Source: Pseudomonadota bacterium
Lineage (GTDB): Bacteria > Hydrothermota > 32-111 > QNBC01
Assembly (NCBI GenBank): GCA_011682715.1
Contig: JAACEC010000132.1
Coordinates: forward strand, 1 to 7,698
Length of the DNA: 7,698 nucleotides
Direction: 5' to 3'
Of the stretch, positions 1-5,810 are shown in pieces. A program made the position numbers and the translations under genes. Position 1 is the first letter of the stretch. Each line of letters begins with the position of its first letter. The notes beneath the pieces were generated by a model. The model did not search any database. It was not told the origin of the DNA and saw only the letters and a list, made by a program, of their open reading frames with translations.

Positions 1-197
1 CAAAAACATTCTACAGCTCTCCGACAACGTATACCTACAGAAGAGCCAAAATTGACAACGCACTTAAAATTTATTTTATCGATAACGAAAAATTCCCGGA
101 AACACTTCAAGAGCTACAAAAAAGCAACCTTGTAACTAAAAAACAGATTCAGGGCTTTGTATACAAGAAAAACGCCGATTCGTATATTCTGAAGTAA
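1..197 (+). CDS. C-terminal fragment of a protein with a pseudopilin-like motif
   Basis: The start lies before the window. Reading from base 3, 64 residues run in frame to a TAA at 195-197. The stretch RRAKIDNALKIYFIDNEKFP (roughly visible residues 13-32), followed by ETLQEL, resembles the 'R-x-x-x-ALxxYxxxNxxxPxxLxxL' segment of type II secretion pseudopilins and of similar C-terminal tails on other bacterial proteins. The segment ends in GFVYKKNADSYILK, a short strand-rich close that also suits those tails. That resemblance is judged by eye; the N-terminal part that would identify the protein is missing. It is the only plus-strand gene besides the toxin-antitoxin pair. No convincing hairpin plus T-tract terminator follows the stop, and a repeat block begins about 35 bp downstream. 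The coding call is fairly secure, the family weak. Confidence 0.6.
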   Translation, partial: KTFYSSPTTYTYRRAKIDNALKIYFIDNEKFPETLQELQKSNLVTKKQIQGFVYKKNADSYILK

Positions 198-231
198 TCC
201 GCTACCCCTTCTTTAAAACAGAAAAAACATC

Positions 232-435
232 CCTCCTACGCCAAGGCTCTGGCGGGCAGGCTCTATGGATAAACTATCTATATGTAAGAGACTCGGATAA
301 AAGAGGGATTGAACACCCCGTCCTGACATTCGTCAGTCCACCCCTCTATAGAGGGGAATTGTGATCCTGAAACAAGTAATGTCACCCTGAATTTAGTTCA
401 GGGTCTCAGAGATGCTGAAACAAGTTCAGCATGAC
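232..435. repeat. Mosaic palindromic repeat block I
   Basis: A chain of short modules recurs elsewhere in the window. Bases 232-319 match 2078-2165 (84 of 88 by eye), and 312-360 match 2003-2051 exactly. Inside are a CTGAC-ATTC-GTCAG hairpin (323-336), the 16-bp perfect palindrome CCCCTCTATAGAGGGG (341-356), and two clean hairpins: ACCCTGAA/TTCAGGGT (384-404) and ATGCTGAA/TTCAGCAT (412-432), enclosed by GTCA and TGAC. The last pair is the complete form of a module that is cut short at 7443. No gene is seen in it. It resembles BIME/REP-like interspersed elements. Confidence 0.85.
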
Positions 436-470
436 AACCTTAATTCGCTGATAGAAGTAAAACTCATAAC

Positions 471-648
471 ACTCCGCCTACGCCAAGGCTATCCGCCTGC
501 GCCAAGGCTTCGGCGGATAAACTCCATGGATAAACTCCGTGGGTAAACTATCTCTATGCAAGAGACTCGGCGTGGCCCACCTCCGACTACATCTCCGATT
601 TCGTCGGACTACGCCTTTATAGAATGGAATTGAGAGATTGAAATGAGC
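471..648. repeat. Mosaic palindromic repeat block II
   Basis: This block starts with the module TCCGCC..GCCAAGGC..GGCGGA (492-517), a GC-rich hairpin found again at 7289-7314. It continues with the GGATAAACT..CTATGCAAGAGACTCGG module shared with blocks I, III and V, then a CTCCGACTACATCTCCGA module shared with block IV. It ends with a decayed form of the CCCCTCTATAGAGGGG palindrome (about 613-629). A 63-codon open frame on the minus strand here is just a translation of the repeat. The block lies immediately downstream of the ATPase gene, between convergent genes. Confidence 0.8.
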
Positions 649-673
649 AATAAATCTCAACAAATTCATATGT

Positions 674-1811
674 TTAGTTTAATGAACTTACAAATTCTTC
701 AAAATTGTCCGGGGTTACAAGTCTCAATTCCGCATCCGGATATGCCTTTACAAATGTTTTTGGGAATGTCCCTCTTGCCCTCTTGTTCCATTTAAATTCA
801 TATGCAAAAATCTTACCATTTCTTTCCTCTATGTAATCTATTTCTTGTTGTTGAATAGTTCTCCAGAAATACATGTTTGCAGTGATCCCATTGTTATTCA
901 GAAATTTCCTTCGTTCGCTTATTAAAAAATTCTCATAGAGGTGTCCTGTATCATCTCTGTTTTTCACAAAATTAAAATTTGATATTACAGCATTTCGTAT
1001 TCCATTATCATAAAAATATATCTTTTTCCCCTTTTTAATTTCATTTCTTACATTCCTACTGAATGCAGGCAGCCTAAAAAGAACAAAATTCTTCTCCAGT
1101 AAATCTATATATCTATCAATTGTTTCCTTATCCGCACCTATAAGTTGCCCCAGCTCATTAAATGAGACCTCGCTTCCTATTTGCAAGGCAACAGCCTTAA
1201 GGAGCTTTTCTAAAAGGATGGGTTTTTTGATCAACCCCATTGCAAGAATATCTTTATACAGATAACTATCTGCAATAGAGCGTAATATCTCTTTTTCTTC
1301 TCCCTCCTTTACTACAACCTCAGGATAATAACCAAATACAAGTCTATGTTCAAGCAATCTCAATTCTTCAAGTATCCCGTGATGAGATACCATTTCTGAA
1401 AATGATAAGGGAAATAAAGTAAATTCATATTTTCGCCCTGTTAAGGGTTCTTTCGTTCTGTTCGCAAATTCGAATGGAGATGAACCTGTTGCAATCACCT
1501 GAACATTCTTTATTACATCTACAAATAATTTTAATGTAATCCCTATATCTTCTATTCTTTGAGCCTCATCTATAAACACAATTTTTTTCTTCCCGATGAT
1601 ATTCCTTAGACGTGTTGAGGTTGTTTGCGAAAGCAATTCTCTTACATCAAATTCATCTCCATTAAGATATATGAACGGTTCTTTAATGTCATTAAGTAAC
1701 ATATTTATAAGGGTTGTCTTACCCACCTGCCTTGCACCTAAAACAATCACTACCTTGCCATTAAAAAGTTTACTTACTAATCGATCGGTCCTCAAATATT
1801 CTTTTTATCAT
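674..1811 (-). CDS. DUF4143-type AAA+ ATPase, 5' end disrupted by a 4-bp duplication
   Basis: The uninterrupted frame runs 1795-674 (373 codons from a TTG). It has Walker A GARQVGKTT (residues 20-28), Walker B IVFIDEAQ (72-79), a sensor-like VIATGSSP near 100, and a C-terminal DUF4143 region with a nuclease-like EID (318-320) and YEFKW (332-336). Members of this family are DNA- or partner-associated ATPases of poorly known role, scattered through bacteria and archaea and often near mobile DNA. The TTG has no ribosome-binding site. Sixteen bases upstream, an ATG (1809-1811) sits 7 nt after a perfect AGGAGG and reads MIKRIFEDR, the usual start of this family, but that frame stops after 13 codons. 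Removing one copy of the tandem CGATCGAT (about 1781-1788) joins it to LVSKLFNGKV. The gene is therefore probably frameshifted, unless the TTG or a base-call error explains it. Apart from this the protein looks complete. Confidence 0.88.
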
Positions 1812-1903
1812 TTTACCACCTCCTGCAGTTCTAACCGAAGAATATTATAATTATTTTCGGTTTAACCCACTAAATATTATAATTACTTTCTATTTTATTG
1901 CAA
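1812..1903 (-). promoter_or_regulatory. Promoter, ribosome-binding site and palindrome upstream of the ATPase gene
   Basis: On the minus strand, a -35 TTGCAA (1898-1903), a 16-bp spacer and a perfect -10 TATAAT (1876-1881) form a good sigma70 promoter. A second TATAAT lies at 1844-1849 without a clear -35. Just downstream of the predicted start of transcription is a 30-bp imperfect palindrome (1833-1862) with arms AACCGAA/TTCGGTT and core ATTATAAT; by eye 12 of 15 pairs match. The 13-mer AATATTATAATTA occurs twice (1841-1853, 1873-1885), 32 bp or about three helical turns apart. AGGAGG lies 7 nt before the ATG at 1811. An operator is inferred, not shown. Confidence 0.6.
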
Positions 1904-2002
1904 GTCGATAAAAAAGAAAGATAGGCATGAGATTGCTTCAAGATGGCAATACAAATAAGAAAAGTTCTCAATAACATGGCTAATAGACTACGGAGAAATC
2001 AA

Positions 2003-2256
2003 AACACCCCGTCCTGACATTCGTCAGTCCACCCCTCTATAGAGGGGAATTAAACACTCCGCCTGCGCTAAAGCTCCCCTCCTACGCCAAGGCTACGGCG
2101 GGCAGGCTCTATGGATAAACTATCTCTATGCAAGAGACTCGGATAAAAGAGGGATTGAACACCCCGCCTACGCTGAAGCTCTGGCGGACAGGCCCGGCTA
2201 CAAGAGGGGAATTTAAAAAAGAAGGGAATTGGGAGATCCTGAAACAAGCGGGGAAG
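2003..2256. repeat. Mosaic palindromic repeat block III
   Basis: This is the longest repeat block. It opens with 49 bp identical to block I (2003-2051), including CCCCTCTATAGAGGGG at 2032-2047. Next comes the CGCCAAGGCT..GGATAAACT segment shared with block I (2078-2165). It closes with 58 bp (2191-2248) that match block V (7361-7418) at all but one base. Module order differs from block I, so the blocks are mosaics and not simple copies. The 100 bp before it (1904-2002) holds nothing I can recognise. Open frames of 63 and 83 codons across this block are repeat translations, not genes. Confidence 0.85.
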
Positions 2257-2297
2257 AGAGAGGAATGATATGCTAATTTTATTATGCAACTTACTGT

Positions 2298-2351
2298 CAA
2301 TTGTCAACCTAATTGTCAACCATAATTCAATTTAATTGTCAACCTCAAAAA
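2298..2351. repeat. 54-bp direct repeat, copy A (downstream of the regulator gene)
   Basis: Copy A matches copy B (3463-3516) at 52 of 54 positions by eye and lies in the same orientation. It contains three AATTGTCAACC units (GGTTGACAATT on the minus strand), and an extra GTCAA sits just to its left. Unlike copy B it has no TATAAT next to it; the nearest -10-like hexamer is CATAAT (2281-2286), 15 bp from a TTGACA. No gene follows in that direction until the ATPase promoter, so this copy looks like a binding-site array or duplication scar and not a working promoter. Confidence 0.85.
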
Positions 2352-2441
2352 CATAAAGAAGAAGTAATTTAATAATTCTCCGTGAATATAATATAAATCT
2401 ATCTTGAGACACCCCAATTGGATTTTTTTTTACAGATATTA

Positions 2442-3449
2442 TTAGCTGACATGCCGGATTATTCTTTCTATCTCCGGTGATGTATTGATTATTGATATTT
2501 TTATAATAGGATGTTTATTTTTAAAAACTCTGAAAATTTCATCTGTGAATCCCTGTCCAATATTCTTAACTCCCTTAAAATCAAGTATAATTTCTTTGAA
2601 TTTATCAAGTCCTGCTAATAATCTTTTAGCTTCCGAACGGGAAACATACTCGTTTTGAAGTAATTTTACGGAAATTTTAGTTCTTTGAAATTTAAAATCG
2701 AATTCTTCAGGGGCATAACTGTTCATTATATCGATTATTTTTCGTTTACTGTGTCTTTTTATGTTAAAATAAACTTCGGTTCCTTCTATATACTTCTTAT
2801 TCCCAAAAAATATATCGTTTTTTAGATTATTAAATGTTAATACAAACTTATGAGATCTTATTCTCACAATATCACCCAATTTTGATGTAAAAAAAACACC
2901 CTCTCCCGAGTGTTTTTCTCTAAAAGTGGTCCTTTTTCCTTTTATCAATTCAATAACAGAATAAATCTCGTCCTTCAAGTTGAATTTAGATGCAATGGAA
3001 TAAAATATACCAATCCCGAAATCTCTAATGATGAACGAAATATTAAAATTATCCCATTCAACTATAACCTCGCACTTCTCCGATTTGGAATGATCTATCG
3101 CATTGTTCAATATTTCGGTAAAAGCATAATTAAATATTTCAAAGGAATTGTAAGATAATTTTTTTTCCAAGTTTAAAACTAATGCAATTTCATTAAACAC
3201 TTTATCTTCCGCAATTGAATTTAGTTTAAATATTTTTTTTACATTTGAAATATTTGGGGAGGATTTATCTTCAATTAAATATTTTGCATTTCTGGTGGAA
3301 CCAATTTTTCTTATCATGCCAGCCTTTATGAGTTCTCTCAAGTGTTTATTAACAGCCTGCCTTGATATATCAATGGATCTGGCTATTTCCGAACCTGACA
3401 TTCCTCCCTTATTACTTATCAATTTTAAAATAGTTTCTCTCGTATTCAT
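2442..3449 (-). CDS. Winged-helix / GHKL ATPase / STAS-like (DUF4325) fusion regulator
   Basis: This 335-residue protein has three modules in order. Residues 1-60 form a winged helix with an obvious recognition helix (SRQAVNKHLREL) and wing, followed by a linker. Residues about 85-235 form a GHKL (histidine-kinase/anti-sigma-like) ATP-binding fold: N-box E112-x-x-x-N116-x-x-D119-H120, G1 box D143-F-G145-I-G147, and G2 box SGEGVFF (181-187). Residues about 256-332 match DUF4325, a STAS-like domain (SRSEAKRLL, LDFKGVKNIGQGFTDEIFRVF). No membrane segment or phospho-acceptor histidine box is visible, so it is a cytoplasmic protein. SpoIIAB/RsbW kinases and SpoIIAA-type STAS proteins work as partner-switch pairs; here both folds are joined to a DNA-binding domain. 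A self-contained, nucleotide-controlled transcription regulator is my inference. The target is unknown, but repeated sites on its own promoter suggest autoregulation. The ATG has no Shine-Dalgarno. Confidence 0.88.
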   Translation of the reverse strand: MNTRETILKLISNKGGMSGSEIARSIDISRQAVNKHLRELIKAGMIRKIGSTRNAKYLIEDKSSPNISNVKKIFKLNSIAEDKVFNEIALVLNLEKKLSYNSFEIFNYAFTEILNNAIDHSKSEKCEVIVEWDNFNISFIIRDFGIGIFYSIASKFNLKDEIYSVIELIKGKRTTFREKHSGEGVFFTSKLGDIVRIRSHKFVLTFNNLKNDIFFGNKKYIEGTEVYFNIKRHSKRKIIDIMNSYAPEEFDFKFQRTKISVKLLQNEYVSRSEAKRLLAGLDKFKEIILDFKGVKNIGQGFTDEIFRVFKNKHPIIKISIINTSPEIERIIRHVS

Positions 3450-3510
3450 AATTCATATTATACAATTGTCAACCTAATTGTCAACCATAATTTAATTTAA
3501 TTGTCAACCA
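3450..3510 (-). promoter_or_regulatory. Consensus promoter built from GGTTGACAATT repeats; leaderless start
   Basis: Read on the minus strand, a perfect TTGACA (3479-3484) is followed after 16 bp by a perfect TATAAT (3457-3462). Two further TTGACA units lie at 3467-3472 and 3502-3507; the first is inside the spacer. The repeat centres are 12 and 23 bp apart, roughly one and two helical turns. The ATG begins 7 nt after the -10, so transcription should start at or one base before it, and there is no ribosome-binding site: a leaderless mRNA is predicted. The repeats could be operator sites, because a protein bound there would block RNA polymerase. Confidence 0.72.
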
Positions 3511-3516
3511 CAAAAA
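3463..3516. repeat. 54-bp direct repeat, copy B (on the regulator promoter)
   Basis: This is the partner of copy A (2298-2351), with 52 of 54 identical and in the same orientation. Homology starts immediately beside the -10 TATAAT and ends in CAAAAA, which is also the T-tract arm of the minus-strand hairpin at 3511-3540. The two copies frame the regulator gene exactly, like the ends of a cassette or a pair of operator arrays. Confidence 0.88.
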
Positions 3517-3561
3517 GTGGTAGATGAACACCACCTTTTGTTATCACCTACGAGGTGGTAA
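3511..3561 (-). terminator. Two hairpins with attenuator-like alternative pairing
   Basis: On the minus strand the first hairpin pairs TTACCACCT with AGGTGATAA (3541-3561, loop of 3, one G-U). The second pairs CAAAAGGTGGT with ACCACTTTTTG (3511-3540, 11-bp stem with one mismatch, loop of 8) and ends in five T, like an intrinsic terminator. The ACCACCT of the first hairpin can also pair perfectly with the AGGTGGT of the second, which would undo the terminator. It lies 176 bp after the solute-binding protein gene and just before the regulator promoter. A plain terminator is the simplest reading; switching is inference. Confidence 0.55.
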
Positions 3562-3593
3562 CTTTGGGATATACCCTCCACTTCGTGGCCCTC

Positions 3594-3690
3594 CTCCGAT
3601 TACATCTCCGATTTCGTCAATCCACCCCTCTATAGAGGGGAATTTAAAACAGTAGGGAATTGAGGGATTACGAAATAAGTTTGTATGACA
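3594..3690. repeat. Mosaic palindromic repeat block IV
   Basis: This block has the CTCCGATTACATCTCCGATTTCGTC module of block II (3594-3618), then the intact CCCCTCTATAGAGGGG palindrome (3625-3640) and GAATTTAAAA..GGGAATTGAGGGATTACGAAATAAG. That tail is a diverged version of the tail seen in blocks III and V. A small CCAC-TTC-GTGG hairpin (3578-3588) precedes it. The block fills most of the gap after the solute-binding protein gene. Confidence 0.7.
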
Positions 3691-3736
3691 TTTTTTTGAG
3701 ATAAGTAAGAGATATGTACCTACCCGGATACCTCTG

Positions 3737-5038
3737 TTAATCCTTCTTTATTTCCTCATTAATTAAAAACTGAGCTTCTTTGAGTGCCTTTTCCGGTGGT
3801 ATATTCCCCCTCATTGCCGGTTCCAATCCATTCCTGTTCAAAATTGTTCTTCCCACAAACCATGACGGTGACTTCGGTTCGATATCGCCGTATTCAATTT
3901 GCATAAATGTCTCGTATAGCCCCGGAAATTTCTTGAATTTCTTTATCATTAGAGAATCTTTAAAACTGCTCTTCCGAATAGGAACATAGTTTGTCCCGTA
4001 TGACCATTTCGCCTGAACGGAAGGGGATATAAAATACTTTATGAATTCCCATGCCGCTTTCTTTTGTGCTGCGTCGCTTACTCCGTTAAATATAGCAATA
4101 TTGGTACCGGAAATTATGACTTTTTTCGTTTTTCCCTGAGGAATGGGACAGATTCTCAGACGAAACGAAGGGTTTGTCTGATACATAAAGGGGAGCGACA
4201 CCGTTGAACCGGATACGGCAAGCACCCTTCCAGAAAGAAAATCATCCTGATTTTGGAATCCCGTTGTAAGATATGCGACTTTATAACGTTTGATGAGATC
4301 CACCCAATAGCGAAGAGCATCTATACTTGCCTCGCTTCCCACAAGGCATTTCTTCCCGTCTTTTGAGAATATTCTCCCGCCATTCTGGTATAACATGCAC
4401 TCATATAACCACATATTAACAGAATAGGCTGTCCCCCAAATATCGGGATAATTGTCCCCGTTTGTGTCCTTCGTTGCAACCTGAAATAGTGTGCGTAACG
4501 AATCCCATGTGGAAGGAAATTTATCATATCCCAACTTTTTCAGCATATCTTCATTGTAATAGTATGCCGGAACGCTTTTATTGAACGGCATTGTAACGAG
4601 TTTTCCTTCAAATGTGTTGTCATATATAAATATCGGGAAGATGTCCTTTACGTCAGAAGAATCCAAGCCTATTAATGAATCGCTTATGAAATTTGAAACG
4701 GGAACAATCGCTTTAGCATCGAGGAATTGAGAAGTCCACGATTCGTAAACCTGTGCGATTACAGGCGGCTTTTTACCTATTATGGAAGCCATCAACTTCT
4801 GCGAAAGGGCATTGTAACTTCCTACGGAGATGGGAACCACCTTGATACCGGGATGTGTTATATTAAAATCATCCACAATTGATTCAAGGGTTTTCTTTAA
4901 AGGACCACCCATAACATGCCAGAAAGTTACGGTAACCACTCCGCTTTTATTCTTGGCTGAATCGCCTTTATTTTCCTTCCCGCCGCAGGATGATAAAAGA
5001 ATCGCAACGGCTGTGAAAATAATTAATATCTTTCTCAT
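3737..5038 (-). CDS. Extracellular solute-binding lipoprotein of an ABC importer, UgpB-like
   Basis: This 433-residue protein has a short basic, hydrophobic signal ending in lipobox L15-S-S-C18, so it should be lipid-anchored outside the cytoplasmic membrane. A Gly/Lys/Ser-rich tether follows to about residue 33. The mature part has family 1 (sugar/glycerol-phosphate) binding-protein features: FWHVMGGP (39-46), PPVIAQVYESW (91-101; UgpB has a similar QVYE stretch), MPFNKSVPAYYYNEDMLKKLG (150-170), and a C-terminal SGTNIAIF..AAWEFIKYF segment. D191-T-N193-G-D195-N-Y-P-D199 resembles a calcium-binding loop, as in several relatives. Substrate is inferred only: sugar or glycerol-phosphate type. 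The length is usual and the gene looks intact. No permease or ATPase subunit lies beside it, so its transporter must be encoded elsewhere or it is an orphan. The ATG lacks a ribosome-binding site. Confidence 0.9.
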   Translation of the reverse strand: MRKILIIFTAVAILLSSCGGKENKGDSAKNKSGVVTVTFWHVMGGPLKKTLESIVDDFNITHPGIKVVPISVGSYNALSQKLMASIIGKKPPVIAQVYESWTSQFLDAKAIVPVSNFISDSLIGLDSSDVKDIFPIFIYDNTFEGKLVTMPFNKSVPAYYYNEDMLKKLGYDKFPSTWDSLRTLFQVATKDTNGDNYPDIWGTAYSVNMWLYECMLYQNGGRIFSKDGKKCLVGSEASIDALRYWVDLIKRYKVAYLTTGFQNQDDFLSGRVLAVSGSTVSLPFMYQTNPSFRLRICPIPQGKTKKVIISGTNIAIFNGVSDAAQKKAAWEFIKYFISPSVQAKWSYGTNYVPIRKSSFKDSLMIKKFKKFPGLYETFMQIEYGDIEPKSPSWFVGRTILNRNGLEPAMRGNIPPEKALKEAQFLINEEIKKD

Positions 5039-5073
5039 AACCGGATTATAACATTTTACTTCCGTTTAATCAA
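5039..5073 (-). promoter_or_regulatory. Promoter of the solute-binding protein gene; leaderless start
   Basis: On the minus strand, TTGATT (5068-5073), a 17-bp spacer and a perfect TATAAT (5045-5050) end only 6 nt before the ATG at 5038. The expected transcription start is the A of that ATG. No AGG-type ribosome-binding site is present. Spacing and sequence match the -10-next-to-start layout known for leaderless genes in other bacteria. Confidence 0.7.
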
Positions 5074-5074
5074 G

Positions 5075-5102
5075 GTAGGGGCGTATAGCAATACGCCCCT
5101 AC
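5075..5102. repeat. 28-bp hairpin element, copy 1
   Basis: A perfect 12-bp stem GTAGGGGCGTAT/ATACGCCCCTAC with loop AGCA. A second copy with two differences lies at 5778-5805, on the other side of the toxin-antitoxin pair. It sits between the divergent promoters of the solute-binding protein and antitoxin genes. Followed by only three T on the plus strand, it is a weak terminator; an interspersed REP-like repeat is more likely. Confidence 0.85.
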
Positions 5103-5110
5103 TTTCCCAC

Positions 5111-5159
5111 TTGACTATTATCCCACTTTTTATTATATTGTTTAAGGAGGTAGATAATT
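5111..5159 (+). promoter_or_regulatory. Promoter and ribosome-binding site of the toxin-antitoxin operon
   Basis: TTGACT (5111-5116), a 17-bp spacer and TATATT (5134-5139) each differ from consensus by one base. AGGAGG (5145-5150) lies 9 nt before the ATG at 5160. Transcription would begin near 5146, so the leader is very short and starts at the ribosome-binding site itself. Antitoxin families usually repress their own promoter, but I see no clear palindrome here. Confidence 0.6.
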
Positions 5160-5465
5160 ATGGAAATATCAGAAAACTTTAAAGCATTCGGCACTGTTAA
5201 ACTTGATGCCAAAAATAGAGTTACACTCGGCACATTGATCAAAAAGCTCAAAGAACTTACGGATAATCAAATTAACGATTTCAAGGTTTTCATAGGGAAT
5301 AACGGAGATATATTACTTAAACCGAGAACTGCTATTCCAATTGCCGAATTATGGGTGCATCAAAATCCCAAAATACTAAAAGAAATTCGGAATGGGGTAG
5401 ATGAAGCCAATAATGGTAAGATAATAAAGATCAATAATCCGGATGAATTCTTCGATAAGCTGTAA
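5160..5465 (+). CDS. Antitoxin with an AbrB-like N-terminal domain
   Basis: This 101-residue protein probably neutralises the toxin encoded next to it and represses the shared promoter. The N-terminal half (about 11-56) has the swapped-hairpin AbrB pattern: GTVKLDAKNRVTLGTL, then VFIGNNGDILLKPR. The usual Gly of the 'kGRvtL' turn is Asn here. The C-terminal part (AELWVHQNPKILKEIRNGVDEANNGKIIKI, about 62-91) resembles the toxin-binding tails of Phd/RelB-type antitoxins. It is acidic at the end (NPDEFFDKL). The ATG is set by a strong AGGAGG. Its TAA shares one base with the next gene's ATG (TAATG), a sign of translational coupling. Family assignment is by motif, but the gene order strongly supports it. 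Confidence 0.8.
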   Translation: MEISENFKAFGTVKLDAKNRVTLGTLIKKLKELTDNQINDFKVFIGNNGDILLKPRTAIPIAELWVHQNPKILKEIRNGVDEANNGKIIKINNPDEFFDKL

Positions 5466-5761
5466 TGTTTGACTTATTCATAACCGATAAAGCCGTAAAT
5501 CAATTAAAAAAGCTCAAATATGAAAAAGGTTTGGTAAAACATTATAAAGCAGTGCGGAAAGCTTTTAAATTATTACAATCGAATCCTAAACATCCGGGGC
5601 TTCAAACTCATAAGTTCTATACAATAAAAGGGCCTGATGGGGAAGAAATTTTTGAAGCCTATGCGGAACAACATACATCTTCTGCATACCGCATATTTTT
5701 CTATTATGGTCCTGGCAAAAGGGCAATAACAATTGTTTCTATTGTACCACATCCCGATTAA
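5465..5761 (+). CDS. RelE/ParE-family toxin
   Basis: This 98-residue basic protein has the RelE/ParE layout: an N-terminal strand (FDLFITDKAVNQLKKL), two helices (about 15-55), and a C-terminal sheet with GPDGEEIFEAYAEQ, SAYRIFFYYG and ITIVSIVPHPD. RelE toxins cut mRNA on the ribosome and ParE toxins inhibit gyrase; the sequence does not settle which. The HxPy-like end (VPHPD) and the Arg in SAYRIFF are common in a RelE-like branch seen in many free-living bacteria. It starts in the last base of the antitoxin stop codon with no ribosome-binding site of its own, so it depends on antitoxin translation. It is intact and converges on the flavoprotein gene. Confidence 0.82.
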   Translation: MFDLFITDKAVNQLKKLKYEKGLVKHYKAVRKAFKLLQSNPKHPGLQTHKFYTIKGPDGEEIFEAYAEQHTSSAYRIFFYYGPGKRAITIVSIVPHPD

Positions 5762-5777
5762 ATAAATTTATACCAAT

Positions 5778-5805
5778 GTAGGGGAGTATTGCAATACGCC
5801 CCTAC
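5778..5805. repeat. 28-bp hairpin element, copy 2
   Basis: GTAGGGGAGTAT/ATACGCCCCTAC with loop TGCA: a 12-bp stem with one mismatch, 26 of 28 bases identical to copy 1. It lies between the convergent toxin and flavoprotein stops, only 5 bp after the latter, and could stop transcription from both sides, though neither strand has a good T-tract. Confidence 0.8.
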
Positions 5806-5810
5806 TGCAA

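Noticed and set aside
232..648. CRISPR array
   Set aside because: Modules are palindromic and recur at irregular spacing in changing order, with no regular spacers and no cas genes.
478..669. 63-codon open frame on the minus strand in block II
   Set aside because: It translates interspersed repeat DNA; the peptide resemblance to another frame at 2068-2319 comes only from shared repeat sequence, and there is no ribosome-binding site.
1781..1788. CGATCGAT as a phase-variable tetranucleotide tract
   Set aside because: Only two units are present, too few for slippage-driven switching; a one-off duplication or an error is more likely.
2068..2319. Open frames of 83 and 63 codons on the minus strand
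   Set aside because: They run across repeat block III and into the 54-bp repeat, lack a recognisable domain, and have low-complexity codon content.
2281..2319. Working promoter in copy A of the 54-bp repeat
   Set aside because: The best -10 is CATAAT with a 15-bp spacer and no gene follows on that strand for several hundred bases before the ATPase gene's own promoter.
2414..2432. CCAATTGG followed by nine T, as a plus-strand terminator
   Set aside because: The palindrome has no room for a loop and no plus-strand gene ends upstream.
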